From Oscheius dolichura (Eukaryota > Nematoda > Chromadorea > Rhabditida > Rhabditidae), in assembly GCA_932521035.1 (NCBI GenBank), contig OW051493.1, forward strand, positions 7,502,001-7,566,000: a stretch of DNA of 64,000 nt, written 5' to 3'. Numbering within the stretch: the stretch's first letter is position 1; the number at the start of each line of letters is the position of its first letter. A program made the translations under genes and the position numbers. Shown here piece after piece: positions 11,939 to 22,614 of this stretch. Below the pieces are notes generated by a model. The model worked only from the letters and a program-made list of their open reading frames with translations, searched no databases and was not told the DNA's origin.

Positions 11939-14173
11939 CTAGTCGTCGTCCTCTTCCAGGAGTCGTTCCCTCTCGTTGGAACCGTCTTGTCGACTTTTGT
12001 AGTAGAAATATTGGGAGATCATGACGGCGTCGAAACAACAACAGCCGAGACTACCGGCCAACCAGGGAAGGTGCCTGTAAAGAAAGGAGTTTGAAGAGAA
12101 AAGTAGTTCTTTTGTAGGGTAAAATAGAGTTGTTTTTGGGGTGGAAAGAAATCTAATTTTTTGGAAAATGGCGATTCCCCTAATGCTGCCTGTTTTCAGT
12201 ACAATCTGGTCCAGGAATTCCGCGAATTGGCGGCCAATAACAAAAGTAGAGTTGTCGGAGGGCAAAAACGACAACAATTCGCTAAAGTGCACTTCTTCCC
12301 GGATAGGAACTGACAGACGATTCCAGGAACACCTTTTCTAGATCGGTAAAATACTGTAGGCAAGGCTGGACATCAGTCCCCTCCAGAGGGGCCCACCCAG
12401 CAAGTATAAAAGGTGTGCGAGCCTGGGGGAAAAGCCGGGAAGTCCCCAGGTAGTAGCAGACTTTCTTGGCAGATTCTGGAGCCGGAAACAATTGCCACCC
12501 CGTTCCACAGAAGAGTCTGACCGCTCTTCGCCCTTTTCCGAATGGTTCGATCCGTTTTCATCGCTCTACTCTGTTCTTCTACGTCTTTGCAACATCGAAA
12601 TACTCTCTTCCGATAACAATGCCCCACAGATAAGGCAGTGGAGGGGGCAAAGTAGAAGGCCACAATAGGCAACTCACCTCAATAGATAGAGCCAACTCGT
12701 CGTGGCCAGCAGGACGGAGACTCCATAGGTGAAATTAGCCGCTACGATGATGTAGAACATTGTCAGGGAGAGTCCTTCACAGCTCTTCCTCTGATAATTC
12801 TTGATAATCTGGGGAATTCTCCCGCCGAAATAACACAAAGCCGCGATGGTGCCGATTATGTAGCCGAGCATATCGGTATAGCTCTCGAAGATGGGCCACA
12901 TCGTCAGAGCCTGGTCCAGGGAATGATATTGGGTACTGTAATAAGGTAGAAAATATTAAAATAAAGGTAAAAATTACGTTGCGAAAGTCTGACGAGCCAC
13001 TCGAAGATGACCGCCGCCGTTACTGGATTGGAAGCAGAGTCCGCCGAAAGAAGCCAGCGCTATGCAGGGGACAACTATTGTTCCAGCTGAAAAATAGACT
13101 TATTTTCATTCATGTATGGATAGGCCCATTTATATAACACATTGTTGCATTTTTTTATAATTATAAAAGTGATGTATGGTGCCAAGTTTGCCGTTTCCCA
13201 TAAGAAAGGGGGCGACAGTCCGCCATATGGCTATTTGGCGACGTTTAGCCACATTTTATGCCATTTTTTTGTATTTTCTTTAGGGATATTGTAGAAAATA
13301 CTGTGGTGTCTCAAAATATGCTTCACGTAAATCAGATTGAACAGCGAAAAATCCACTACAAGACGAATCTCTCCCCCGTCAAAGAGGAAGATGCAACCGC
13401 CGCTAATGTTGCCGACGGAGCAGGCTCCTCTGGCCATTATGGGCGGAAATTTTTGCCCAAAAATTTGAAGGGAAAACTCACTTCTCTGATGCCGTTTAGG
13501 ATAAACACTTGTATAATAGAAATACTGTGTCCAGAGGACGAGATCCTGTAGAATGTAATAGACTCCAATAATCTGTTGTATCGGCTGCTGGTGAGTCAGA
13601 ATTGCCCCGAGCATATTGCACATATCGCCTACAAGCCTAGAAAATAGAAAGATAATCCAAAAAATGGAGCAAAATGCTGACCAGAAGAAGAGGAAAGCGA
13701 GGGAGAGGCCTTCACATCGCTTGGTTTTGTAATTTTGCCAAAGTTGGGGGAAGAGGGGGACGAGCCAGAGCAGGAGGGAGATAATGCCGATGATGAAACC
13801 GAGCAGCTTCACTTCCGTGTCCACGCAGTCCGTAAAAATCTAAAAAACTCGGTTAAATTTTAGCATAACCCTAAAAAAGACGTAGGATCTGTATTTTATC
13901 TCCAAATGGCCAGTTTCCTATAAATAATGCCCCCAAACAAGAAAGGCCGGCGGCCAAGACGCGCATGGAACGGTGGCTGTCTAACTGTGGCTGCCGAAAT
14001 GGTGGCCAAAATGAACTATGGCTCCCATCCGAGCTGTGGTGTTAATTACAAAAAAAGAAGGGAATTTCGGAAAGAAATACAGCCAGAGGACTCACGTTTT
14101 TAATCCATTGAATACCCTGCGTGCAGTTGGCATCTTCCAGGAATTCCGGTGTTACCAAGCCGCCCTTCTTCAT
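11939..14173 (-). CDS. laat-1: LAAT-1/PQLC2-type lysosomal cationic amino-acid transporter, copy A
   Basis: PQ-loop transporters of this family export lysine and arginine from lysosomes. Coding blocks on the minus strand are 14096-14173, 13482-13839, 12978-13086, 12678-12935 and 11939-12074, giving 312 aa. If the 45-nt segment 13637-13681 is spliced out, the product is 297 aa. Two PQ-loop repeats are visible (PLFPQLWQNYKTKRCEGLS near residues 48-66 and GGRIPQIIKNYQRKSCEGLS), together with about seven hydrophobic segments. The C-terminal HLPWLAGSLG block is typical of the family. The first methionine follows a TTTCAG acceptor, suggesting trans-splicing. The sequence ends in an acidic ERERLLEEDDD tail, where LL-type lysosomal sorting signals often sit. 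The gene is divergently paired with a close paralogue at 15387. The choice of laat-1 over a sister paralogue is inference. Confidence 0.85.
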
Positions 14174-15386
14174 CCTCTGCCGTTCTGAAATTACGAATTT
14201 CTTTATTTTTACCTATTTGCTAATGAAATAGAGCCTCATTGTCGTAAAAGTGATGAAATCTTCTATGTGCCCTCGGGTTATTTTGCCATAATTCGGACCT
14301 TTTTGGGAGATTTACGACTAGAAAAGAGTATCGGGGGGAAAGCGAAGCGAATTCATCTTTACTGCAAGCGGAACAGGAAGGAGATATCGATTTTTAGGGG
14401 GGAAAATAAGGGAGAAATGGGGAAAAGATAAAAACAATGTTGGTGGCCCTCCTCGCGTGATTTCCCCCCGCGACATTACCAGCAAAGGAGACGGCCGACG
14501 CGTCGGAGGAAAAAGGGGACGGCATTGCGTACAGCTGGAGAATTGCGAGGTAGAGGGAAGAAGAGTGGGCTGAAAAGTGGGAAAAGCGATCCAGAAGCGA
14601 TGAATTTTTGCCTGCGGTCGGTGAAACTAGAACGAACGGCTTATATATATTCACAGCTATCATCAGGGGCCCTTTTTAGGCCTCGCCGGCGTTTCTCATG
14701 GGCGCTGCACCCGTAAAATCTCGGCAGCTCCACGATAATGAGAAGTTATAGCGGCCCGGTAACAGGGAATTCATTTTATGGGTGCAGGCGACGATTAAAC
14801 ACGTCATCCGTCTCTGAAAGGGTGAGACGAACAAGCAAAAAGTTTGAGTATTGTAAAGGGAAAGGTATGCCAGAATCACCAAAATGTTCGCAACGGGACC
14901 AGATTCGAGTTCCAACTAATCTGGTTTCTTTGGAATTGGTTCAGGAGTATTTCCCCATGAGCTGCGCGTTTCCCGACCCGCGATCCCCTGGTGGGGCAGG
15001 TCAGAAGAGGCTCCAGAAGAAGGGAAATGGCGAGAAAGGGGGGATTTTGTAGGATTTTCTTCCACTAACATGGGCAAAGAGTTATCAGATCAGCTGACAA
15101 CGACCAATAGAACCGTTTTCTACCCAGAGAAAGAGGACGACCTCCCCCTTACCAAGAAGCCAGCTCCTCTTGTTTGATCGATTTCTCCACGATCTGTCGC
15201 GATTTCCCCAGACTTCTCTGTTATTGTCTATTATTTATTTCCCAGCTCAGATCTCATCTCCCCCTGCAGTAAACAAGCTGAATCAGGACAGAAAAGCATT
15301 CACCACTGGCGGCGGCGTCCCCCGCCATCGCTGTCTATCAAGCCCGTCTCCCTCCCCTTCTCCTCTCTTTATTTACTCTGACCATA
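14174..15386. other. Shared divergent promoter region of the LAAT-1-like pair
   Basis: This 1.2-kb spacer separates two head-to-head paralogues. It holds a TATATATAT stretch at about 14642-14650 and one isolated CACCCGTA-family arm. Open frames inside it lack support. Bidirectional regulation is inferred from position only. Confidence 0.5.
14706..14730. repeat. Single arm of the CACCCGTA hairpin family
   Basis: The block GCACCCGTAAAATCTCGGCA matches the left arm of the hairpin at 34134 with one or two changes. No matching second arm was found nearby. Confidence 0.4.
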
Positions 15387-16930
15387 ATGAGGAAAGGCGG
15401 TCTTATCACTCCGCTACTTCTGGAAGATGTCAACTGTACCCAGGGAATCAAGTGGATCAGGGAGGTGAGTCGAACTGGGGCGATGGAAGACCACAACGGG
15501 GGAGCCACAGTTAGACAGCCATTGCTAGAAAACTTATTTTAGGGTTACGGCATAATTCAACCCCCAGTTTTTCAGATTTTTACGGACTGCGTCGACACGG
15601 AACTGAAACTCTTCGGTTTCGTCATCGGCATCATCTCCCTCCTGCTCTGGTTCGTCCCGCTTTTCCCCCAAATTTGGCAGAATTACAAACTTAAACGATG
15701 TGAAGGCATTTCTCTGGCGTTTCTCTTTTTCTGGTGAGTATTTTGCTCCATTTTTTGGATTATCTTTCTATTTTCTAGGCTTGTAGGCGATATGTGTAAC
15801 ATGATCGGCGCCGTATTGACGAATCAAGAGCCGATACAGCAAATTATTGGAGTCTATTACATTGTACAGGATCTCGTCCTTTGGGGACAATATTTCTACT
15901 ACACAAATGTTTATCCAAAAAATCATCAAAGAAGTGGGTCCTCCTGTCTTGTTTTTGTCCAGATATATCAAAATTTTCTGGTAGAATATTCAAAGAATCG
16001 AGAAATGGCGATACAGACCTGAACATTTTGATTCTTACAGCTTTTCCCGTTCCGATTTCTACACAATTCCATGGAAAAGGTCAAAAGCTACCTTGAATTG
16101 AACTCAGAATCGATATTTTACCGGAATGACCTATCCTGGACTGCATTTTAGCACTGAATATGTCAAAATAGGGTGAAAATAGATGAAAATCGCCCTCAGT
16201 GCCGTTTCTTTGAGAGAAATCTTGTATTAGAGCATGCTACAAGATAGCCCTCGTCCTGTTACCTATACGTATACTGATAGTTTTATTGGCAACCAGTCTC
16301 GAGCTCTGAAAAACATCTGACTTCCTTTGCGGTCATTTCAATTTCTCCAGTTTCCAGATCTCCGCTCGGTTATCGTTCCCTGTATGGCTATTGGCACCCT
16401 CGGCTCGTTCTGCGTCTCTACCAAGTCACAGCCCTTCATTTTGTAAGCGTCTTCACCATTTGCAGCTATCAATTCCCTTGTCAGATCACAGAATCATTCC
16501 CTGGGCCAGTCCCTAACAATGTGGCCCATTTTTGAGAGCTATTCCGATATGCTCGGCTACATAATCGGCATCCTAGCTGCCTTGTGTTATTTTGGTGGAA
16601 GAATCCCCCAGATTATCAAGAATTATCAGAGGAAAAGCTGCGAAGGTCTCTCCCTGACAATGTTCTACATCATTGTCGCGGCTAATTTCACCTATGGAGT
16701 CTCCCTAATTCTGTTGACCAGCAGTTGGCTCTATTTCTTACGGTTTGCACTTTTTTCTCCCTTTTACAAAATACATTTTTAGCCATCTTCCTTGGCTGGC
16801 TGGAAGTCTTGGCATTTGTTGCTTTGATGTTGTTATCCTTTGCCAATATTACTACTACAAACAGCAGCCAGATATTCAAGAAAAGGAAAGTATTCTAGAA
16901 TCCTATCCTCAACCGTTGCCTTCTTCTTGA
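15387..16930 (+). CDS. laat-1: LAAT-1/PQLC2-type lysosomal cationic amino-acid transporter, copy B
   Basis: Exons are 15387-15464, 15576-15733, 15779-15933, 16358-16442, 16485-16742 and 16783-16930, giving 882 nt and 293 aa. The start MRKGGLITPLLLEDVNCTQ mirrors copy A (MKKGGLVTPEFLEDANCTQ). PQ-loops occur at PLFPQIWQNYKLKRCEG and GRIPQIIKNYQRKSCEG, and the C-terminal HLPWLAGSLG motif is kept. The last donor is a weak GTTTGC, but it preserves frame and homology. An AATAAA follows the stop at about 16952, where this gene converges with the minus-strand gene at 16991. The inverted arrangement implies duplication within this locus. Which copy is the functional orthologue of C. elegans laat-1 cannot be decided here. 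Confidence 0.86.
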
Positions 16931-16990
16931 GCCGCATAAAAATATAAATATAATAAAATGTTGAAATTTCTCTTTCATTTGGTCATATAT

Positions 16991-17650
16991 TTACTTATTC
17001 TTTTGGGAGGACTCTTGGCTGCTTCTGTCTGCCCTCTTTTCGGAGGTGCGCTTGTTGCTCTTCTCCGTGGTGCTCTTCTCCTTGTTGCTCTTCTCCGTGG
17101 TGCTCTTCTCCTTGTTGCTCTTCTCCTTAGCAGATGGATCCTTCTGGCTGGCTTCCATTGTAGAACCTTTCTGAGACGGATCCTTTTTAGACGACTGTTC
17201 TTTTGATGATTTCTTCTGGGAAGCGCCATCTTTAGAGGATTTCTCCTCGGAGCCGCTTCTCATCGGGGTACTCTTCGGTTCGGCGGTTCCCTCTTTTGAC
17301 GTCGGCTCTTTGGTGCTCTTTACGGAAGTTAACGGCACGATTTCAATAGTAGATTTGAGCGACTTGGTCTGAAAGGAAAAATTTAAATTTAAAAAACGAA
17401 ATAAAAATGTTGAAATAAAGAAAAGTGTTGAAAGAAAACTGACCGCTTCCTCTACCAAAAGTCCCAAATCGTCTTTTCTTTCTTTCTTCTTCGAGACCGG
17501 ATGTGCTAGCCAATTGTAAATGATGACACCGACGATAAGAAGAAGAGAAACGAGTGCTCCGCTGCAGTAGAAGATGGTCAGCGCGTCCATGACCTTGTTT
17601 TGGCTCGAGTAGTTCAACCCATGACGTTCCAAGATGCGCTTGTCAATCAT
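16991..17650 (-). CDS. Single-pass membrane protein with Lys/Ser/Thr/Glu repeats
   Basis: Two exons, 17444-17650 and 16991-17368, encode 194 aa. They are joined across a 75-nt intron with GTCAGT donor and TTTCAG acceptor. The intron has no in-frame stop, so retention would give 219 aa. One hydrophobic segment (about residues 23-48, YCSGALVSLLLIVGVIIYNW) follows a short N-terminus. The rest is a highly charged low-complexity tail with tandem KEKSTTEKSN units coded by a 30-bp DNA repeat. The start lies only about 100 bp downstream of the nuo-5 stop on the same strand, the spacing seen in nematode operons, so it may be the downstream gene of a nuo-5 operon. No family recognised. Confidence 0.6.
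   Translation of the reverse strand: MIDKRILERHGLNYSSQNKVMDALTIFYCSGALVSLLLIVGVIIYNWLAHPVSKKKERKDDLGLLVEEAVSFLSTLFFISTFLFRFLNLNFSFQTKSLKSTIEIVPLTSVKSTKEPTSKEGTAEPKSTPMRSGSEEKSSKDGASQKKSSKEQSSKKDPSQKGSTMEASQKDPSAKEKSNKEKSTTEKSNKEKSTTEKSNKRTSEKRADRSSQESSQKNK
17051..17126. repeat. 30-bp in-frame tandem repeat, about 2.5 units
   Basis: Units beginning CTTGTTGCTCTTCTCC start at 17051, 17081 and 17111. Each encodes ten residues of the KEKSTTEKSN type on the minus strand. The near identity suggests recent slippage expansion. Confidence 0.75.
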
Positions 17651-17751
17651 TGGGACTCGAATGAAGAATGAAAAAGTTTTTAGAAAGCGGATTAGAAAAA
17701 AAAACAGGTTTATCCTTAATAAAACACGACGATTACCAGTAAATACTTGTT

Positions 17752-20450
17752 TTAGGCATGGGCATAAGTGATAGGGATCTCGTTGTACGGATCTTCCTTC
17801 GCCTTGAGAGCGGCTCTTCTAGCTTGTGCCATAAGCGTTGAATTTCTAGTAACGACATTTGTGATGTAGAAGTCGGCCAATTCCTTCTGTGCCGGAGTCA
17901 AATCCATATCAAGCTGGCCGCTTTTCGCCAAACTAGTAGTTTTCACGGTGATGGGTTGTTCAACATCTCCATACCGAGCCAAATGGGGAGCAATCTTAAA
18001 ATTAACGAAATTAGGATACCAGCAACACGCCAACCTCTATCATCCGTTGACGCAATTGTGATAATTCATCATAGCGAAGTGTCTTTCCAGCTACCTCAGA
18101 TAATGCGCGAATAATCTTCCAGTCAACGCGGGCATCTCCTGGAGGTGCTCCGGCAGGGAAGGTTCTATGAGAAAAAAATATAGCATACTAAAAAAATATC
18201 ACCTCTGTGCTCTTCCTTCTGTATTGACATATGTTGACTCTTTTTCGGTATAGGCTGCTCCCGGCAGAACTACATCAGCCATCTCTGCGCCAGCATCTCC
18301 ATGATGCCCCTGATAGACTACAAAACATTGAGGGTCCAGATTCTGTGTGCTAATTGCACGTTCATCAGCTCCGAGCATATACAGGAATTTGATCGGCCGC
18401 TTGCGTAGACTCTTTACACCGTTCTGATTTGCTTATATTTCACAAACTGCTGCATGAATTTACCTTATATCCCAAGTCTAATGCTCCAACCATTCCAGCC
18501 CAATTATGCAACACGTTGAAAACTTTGTTGCTTGTGTTTTTCTGAAGTTGTTCGGCTAGCTGTTGTACTTTGGAAAGGAGCAAATCTCCCTTTTCGCCTT
18601 TGAGAAATGAGGCTCCAACAATGATCATAGGGTTCCTGGCAGCTGATAATTTCTAAAGCCACAAATAAATATAATATTTTGAAAACCTTATAGAAGGGAG
18701 ATTTTCCGGAGAGGAGATCATCTATAGCAGATGCATTAGCTCCCAAATGTTCATAATCATAGGTTAGCTCACAGTCACCTCCAACTACACCAATTTCAAG
18801 GTTAGAGTATAGGTACCTAAATTACTAATTTATATAAGTATGTAAAAGATATACGTTTTTCTGATCCTGGCATTTAAAACAGGAGCTTCAAAACGAGGAT
18901 TAGTACCAATCAAAAGAAGAGAATCACACTGTTCAACACCAGCAATACCATCATTTAGCAAATAATTATATCTACAAAATGTAATTGATTAATGCAATAA
19001 GATAAACTGCACCTCAAATCTTTACCACCATTGCTTTCTGGATATTCAAATTCGGTGCATAAATTTTCACTGTTGAAATGATTGAAAAGATCTTTGAGAG
19101 CAACCATAGATTCAACATCAACAAGACCTCCAACAACGGCTGCTTTTAGTTCGGCTGGAGTATTTCGCATCCAATGTGCTACTGAATACAATGCTTCTTC
19201 CCAAGTAGCTGGCCTGAAGGAGCAGTGAATTGAAAAATATTGGCAGCATACTTGAGAAGGCCATCTTCTCCTTTGATCATAGGCGTAAGAAGCCGCTGCG
19301 TTCTTAGACCATCAATAGCGAAACGAGTACTATCAGAAATCCATTCTTCGTTAATATTCTAAAGCAGACATCAGTAAATATGAGATATGCAGATAACATC
19401 ATTCATTTTAGGAATAACCCGAAGCAAGTCTCCACTGCGATGAGACAGAACAATATTGGAGCCAGTTGCATCCATAACATCAATGCTTTCCGTTTTACGA
19501 GTTTCCCATGGGCGAGCAGTAAAACTAAAAACAATCGTAGCTATCAAAAGACAATCAAACAAACGCATATTGCTTGTTGGTAAGAGCTCCAACTGGACAA
19601 ATATCAATAATATTTCCTGAGAGCTCGGAGGCAAAAAATTTCTCAACATATGTTCCAATTTGGAGATCAACACCTCGGCCAGTTGTTCCAAAATCTGGGA
19701 AAGCAGCTACCTAAAAAATATGTTAATCAATTATTGCGAATTAGCTACCTCATTAGCAAAACGGACACAACGAGTACATTGGATACAACGTGTCATAACG
19801 GTTTTTACCAACGGGCCAATATTTTTATCTTCTACAGCTCTAAAATAAACAATTCTAATAACTACACCACATAAAACAAACCGCTTGCCGTCATATGAAC
19901 TTTCTAGACGCCCTTTATCATTACCAAATGACATTGCCTGATCTTGTAGATCACATTCACCTCCTTGATCACAAATTGGGCAATCTAGTGGATGGTTTTG
20001 AAGAAGAAATTCCATTACGCCTTCACGAGCTCTTTTAACCATGTCTGTTTCTGTTTTGATTTTCATTCCTTTCAATACCGGCATGGCACAGGAAGCAACA
20101 GGCTAAAATAAAAAATAACAAAAATGAACGAAAATTATAAACCTTCATACTTTTTTCAACTTCAACCAAGCACATTCTGCAATTTCCGGCAATGCTTAAT
20201 CGGTCATGGTAACAAAAACGAGGAATGTCGACTCCAACAAGTGCACATGCCTAATATTATTTGAATAAAATAATCTGAAATTACAACAAACCTGGAGGAT
20301 TGTCAAACCGGGGTCCACGAGCACTTTCTTATCGTTGACAAAGACTTCTATCTTTTCCGGAGCAGCTGCTACAGATGCTGTTGACTGCGATCGTACAGAA
20401 GCATAAGTACGTTTAGCTGCTCGTGTTAATCCAGCACCTACACGTTGCAT
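17752..20450 (-). CDS. nuo-5: NADH:ubiquinone oxidoreductase 75-kDa subunit (NDUFS1)
   Basis: This is the largest iron-sulfur subunit of the electron-input module of mitochondrial complex I. Fourteen exons: 20292-20450, 20143-20250, 19882-20102, 19749-19839, 19565-19710, 19398-19524, 19252-19358, 19013-19213, 18855-18971, 18687-18816, 18464-18652, 18203-18423, 18035-18164 and 17752-17994. They sum to 2190 nt and 729 aa, close to the human protein. An arginine/serine-rich presequence is followed by a 2Fe-2S ferredoxin-like domain ([15 protein letters not shown]), a His-Cys cluster region ([19 protein letters not shown]), a 4Fe-4S motif (CIQCTRC, then DICPVGAL) and the molybdopterin-oxidoreductase-like domain ([22 protein letters not shown]). 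TTTGCAG lies one base before the ATG, a probable trans-splice site. Introns are mostly 38-42 nt. The donor at 19397 is weak. Confidence 0.96.
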
Positions 20451-21067
20451 TCTGCAAAGAAACAAATGAAATAGAAAGTAACAAAGAAATATCAAAGAAT
20501 AACATAATGTTGCTTTCAATCAATGGCGAGTGTGACGATGCAAGTCTTTAGCCCTTTTATATAATGCCTTCAATCATACTAGTCTTGTAAAGCATAGCGC
20601 TACAGATAATATATAAAAAAATTGGAACATTATTTATATATATATACGAAAGCAGCATGCTGGCAAAATAAGACAAAGAAAGGATTTTGGAAAACACGTC
20701 ATGTTGAAAAGCCGCGGGCCGACCAGAATGAATGGACTCATAGCGATATATACTAGTATAGTATACTGGCTCATTATACTGGCTCAAATCGCAGTTCTTC
20801 TTTATGTTATTGTTGTTGATGTTGTTTATATTGTTCTGTTAGGTTAGTTTGATATTTTAATACTTCTCTGTACCAATTTTCAGGTCTTGTCTCATACTGG
20901 AATCCTTCGTTGCCATCGCAATTAGTTTTTGTCACTGTTATTTATTATTTTGCAGCTCTTCACGGTTAGCTCGAAATTTTGAAACTTCTCTATACCAATT
21001 TTCAGATCTTATGTTATATTGGAAAGCTCCTTACATTGTTAGCTATCACAATTCGTTCTACTGGCAG
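20451..21067. other. Spacer between nuo-5 and the basic repeat protein
   Basis: The segment next to nuo-5 holds the acceptor-like TTTGCAG on the minus strand just before its ATG, and A/T-rich sequence. The distal half is occupied by a tandem duplication. No gene is supported. Confidence 0.5.
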
Positions 21068-21084
21068 TTATTTCTTTTTTTGCG
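20842..21084. repeat. Diverged tandem duplication, period about 122 bp
   Basis: Units start GGTTAG at 20842 and 20964. They share the blocks ACTTCTCT.TACCAATTTTCAG and a later GTTATTT...TTTTGC. The second unit overlaps the stop codon of the minus-strand gene ending at 21068. Confidence 0.55.
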
Positions 21085-21436
21085 GCCTGTCCGTGTTGAT
21101 GTGATGGCTGACAAAGTCCTGGCAGGCCGCGTCCACCTCCGGCGGCACACTGTCCACCGTGGCCCGCTGTGTTCGAGCCTTCGGCGTCGCTTGCGGAGTG
21201 CTGGTGCTGTCCTCTTGCGGAGTGCTGGTGCTGTCCTCTTGCGGAGTGCTGGTGCTGTCCTCTTGCGGAGTGCTGGTGCTGTCCTCTTCCGGGGTCGCCG
21301 GCATCGCCGTCCTCACTCTCCGTACTGCCGGAGCATTGCTGGACTTTACCTCCTTCACGTCCTCTTGTGAGCGGCGACCCTTCGCAGCTGTCGGCCTCCT
21401 CGATCGTCTCTTGAGCTTCCTCAAAATATTCGACAT
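21068..21436 (-). CDS. Small basic protein with four EDSTSTPQ repeats
   Basis: The frame runs from ATG at 21436 to the stop at 21068 and encodes 122 aa. The N-terminus is strongly basic (MSNILRKLKRRSRRPTAAKGRR). The middle has four identical copies of EDSTSTPQ coded by a 24-bp repeat (21191-21286). The C-terminus ends DRPQKKK. There is no signal peptide or hydrophobic segment. The frame was preferred over two others open across the repeat because it has the basic start and an ordinary composition outside the repeat. It lies about 240 bp downstream of another small same-strand gene. Family unknown. A nuclear or nucleic-acid-binding role is only suggested by charge. Confidence 0.45.
   Translation of the reverse strand: MSNILRKLKRRSRRPTAAKGRRSQEDVKEVKSSNAPAVRRVRTAMPATPEEDSTSTPQEDSTSTPQEDSTSTPQEDSTSTPQATPKARTQRATVDSVPPEVDAACQDFVSHHINTDRPQKKK
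21191..21286. repeat. Four perfect 24-bp tandem repeats
   Basis: Units TTGCGGAGTGCTGGTGCTGT followed by CCTC start at 21191, 21215, 21239 and 21263 with no visible difference. The length is a multiple of three, so repeat changes preserve the reading frame of the minus-strand gene. Confidence 0.85.
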
Positions 21437-21677
21437 CACAGTCAGCCGTCGAAGCGAGCAGACGAATGAACATGAGCTGGGAAGATGGAACGCGGCTGGC
21501 TGGGAGATTATTTCCGTAAACACGGATTTAATTCTGAAAAGGACGGGCAGATACCAGTAGACGGAAGGGTTTGACTTGTTGAGAAGCAGGCTTCAACGAG
21601 GACGTCGCGGTCCCCCGAGAGGAGAGCAATCAGTATCAGAAGAATAAGCTACGGAATCATTTATTTGATATAGACAT

Positions 21678-22283
21678 TTATTTGATATAGACACTGGGAC
21701 ACTGGGCTTGAGGAACAGTCGGCAGGAAGCCGACGCCCTGATCCGACTTCTTCGTCTTGTTGTTTGCTGACCTTCTCTTGTTGCCCTTGGTTGCCGGCTC
21801 TTCGTACTGGGTGGCCTGGACGGCCATCGTCTTGTCCTTGTCGTCCTTCTTCGCCCACTTGCTGCGCAGTCTCGCCTGGACTTCCTTGTCCATCAGGGGG
21901 TTCGGCTCGTCGTCCAACTCGTCCAGATCCGTCAGCTCCGACCGGACTGACTCTTTCAGCGAGGGGAATTTGAACTCGTCTTCTGCCGTCAGGGTGGCGT
22001 TGGCTTTCCCATATTTGTTGGCTGCTACTGACTTCTTCTGCCGTTTAGTGACCGGAGTGACACTTGTCGTACTGTTGACCGCGGCAAGGGGCGTGCCCGT
22101 CCGGTTGAGATTCGTGTCGGATGCCGATTGTGACAACGGCTTCTGGGTTTCCGCCTTCGAAGTCCGGCTACTCTTGTTGCTGCTCTTCACGGTGCTGTTA
22201 CCGAGCTTCTTCTTTTTTGTACAGATGGCCGTTGAAATGACGAAAAACATTGAGAATATCAGCCAGCACAAGACGGAGAACAT
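21678..22283 (-). CDS. Secreted or membrane-anchored Lys/Ser/Thr-rich protein, 201 aa
   Basis: A single-exon frame from ATG at 22283 to TAA at 21678-21680. The first 22 residues (MFSVLCWLIFSMFFVISTAI, then CT) form a clear signal peptide or signal anchor. They are followed by KKKK and a hydrophilic body rich in K, S, T and N, including potential N-glycosylation sites (NST, NRT, NAT). An acidic patch, LTDLDELDDEPNPL, lies near the middle and KGNKRRSANNKTKK near the end. An earlier non-ATG in-frame extension of two codons is ignored. AATAAA on the minus strand overlaps the stop region. No family recognised. Extracellular location is inferred from the N-terminus. Confidence 0.5.
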   Translation of the reverse strand: MFSVLCWLIFSMFFVISTAICTKKKKLGNSTVKSSNKSSRTSKAETQKPLSQSASDTNLNRTGTPLAAVNSTTSVTPVTKRQKKSVAANKYGKANATLTAEDEFKFPSLKESVRSELTDLDELDDEPNPLMDKEVQARLRSKWAKKDDKDKTMAVQATQYEEPATKGNKRRSANNKTKKSDQGVGFLPTVPQAQCPSVYIK

Positions 22284-22614
22284 TCTCAACCACGCCGGGC
22301 CGGGAAGGGGGCCTGCTACAAAATGAAGAAAAGGGATCGGAGGGCTTATCGGCTTTTACAAAAGAAATCCGACTTGTTTCTCAAAAATACTTTTTTACGC
22401 GTGGGGAGGGGGTAACCATAAGCTGGAGAGCTCTTTACAATAGTAGGCTTCGACACGCTCACTTACTCAAATGCTCACGGCAAATTAAATTGAACGACAG
22501 TTTCGTGGCTGTTTATTCAAATATTCGCCTATTCCCTCTGATTTCTCTCCCAAAATCAAGTGTAACCGTACTCGGGAGGCCGCCTATACCTTGGTGGCAG
22601 TCAGCAGCAGGAAC

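Noticed and set aside
12373-12672. Frame inside the 603-nt intron of LAAT-1-like copy A, considered as a nested gene
   Set aside because: No signal, repeat or promoter, unlike the nested gene in the MRP intron.
16975-17229. Arginine-rich RRRATRRRAPRR frame
   Set aside because: Alternative frame of the KEKSTTEKSN repeat gene; arises from the 30-bp repeat.
21191-21286. Tandem array considered as a CRISPR array
   Set aside because: Units are contiguous with no spacers and lie in a eukaryotic coding region.
21159-21560. Plus-strand frames across the 24-bp repeats (leucine/cysteine-rich repeats)
   Set aside because: A repeat unit divisible by three keeps all frames open. The minus-strand frame has ordinary flanking protein sequence, the others do not.
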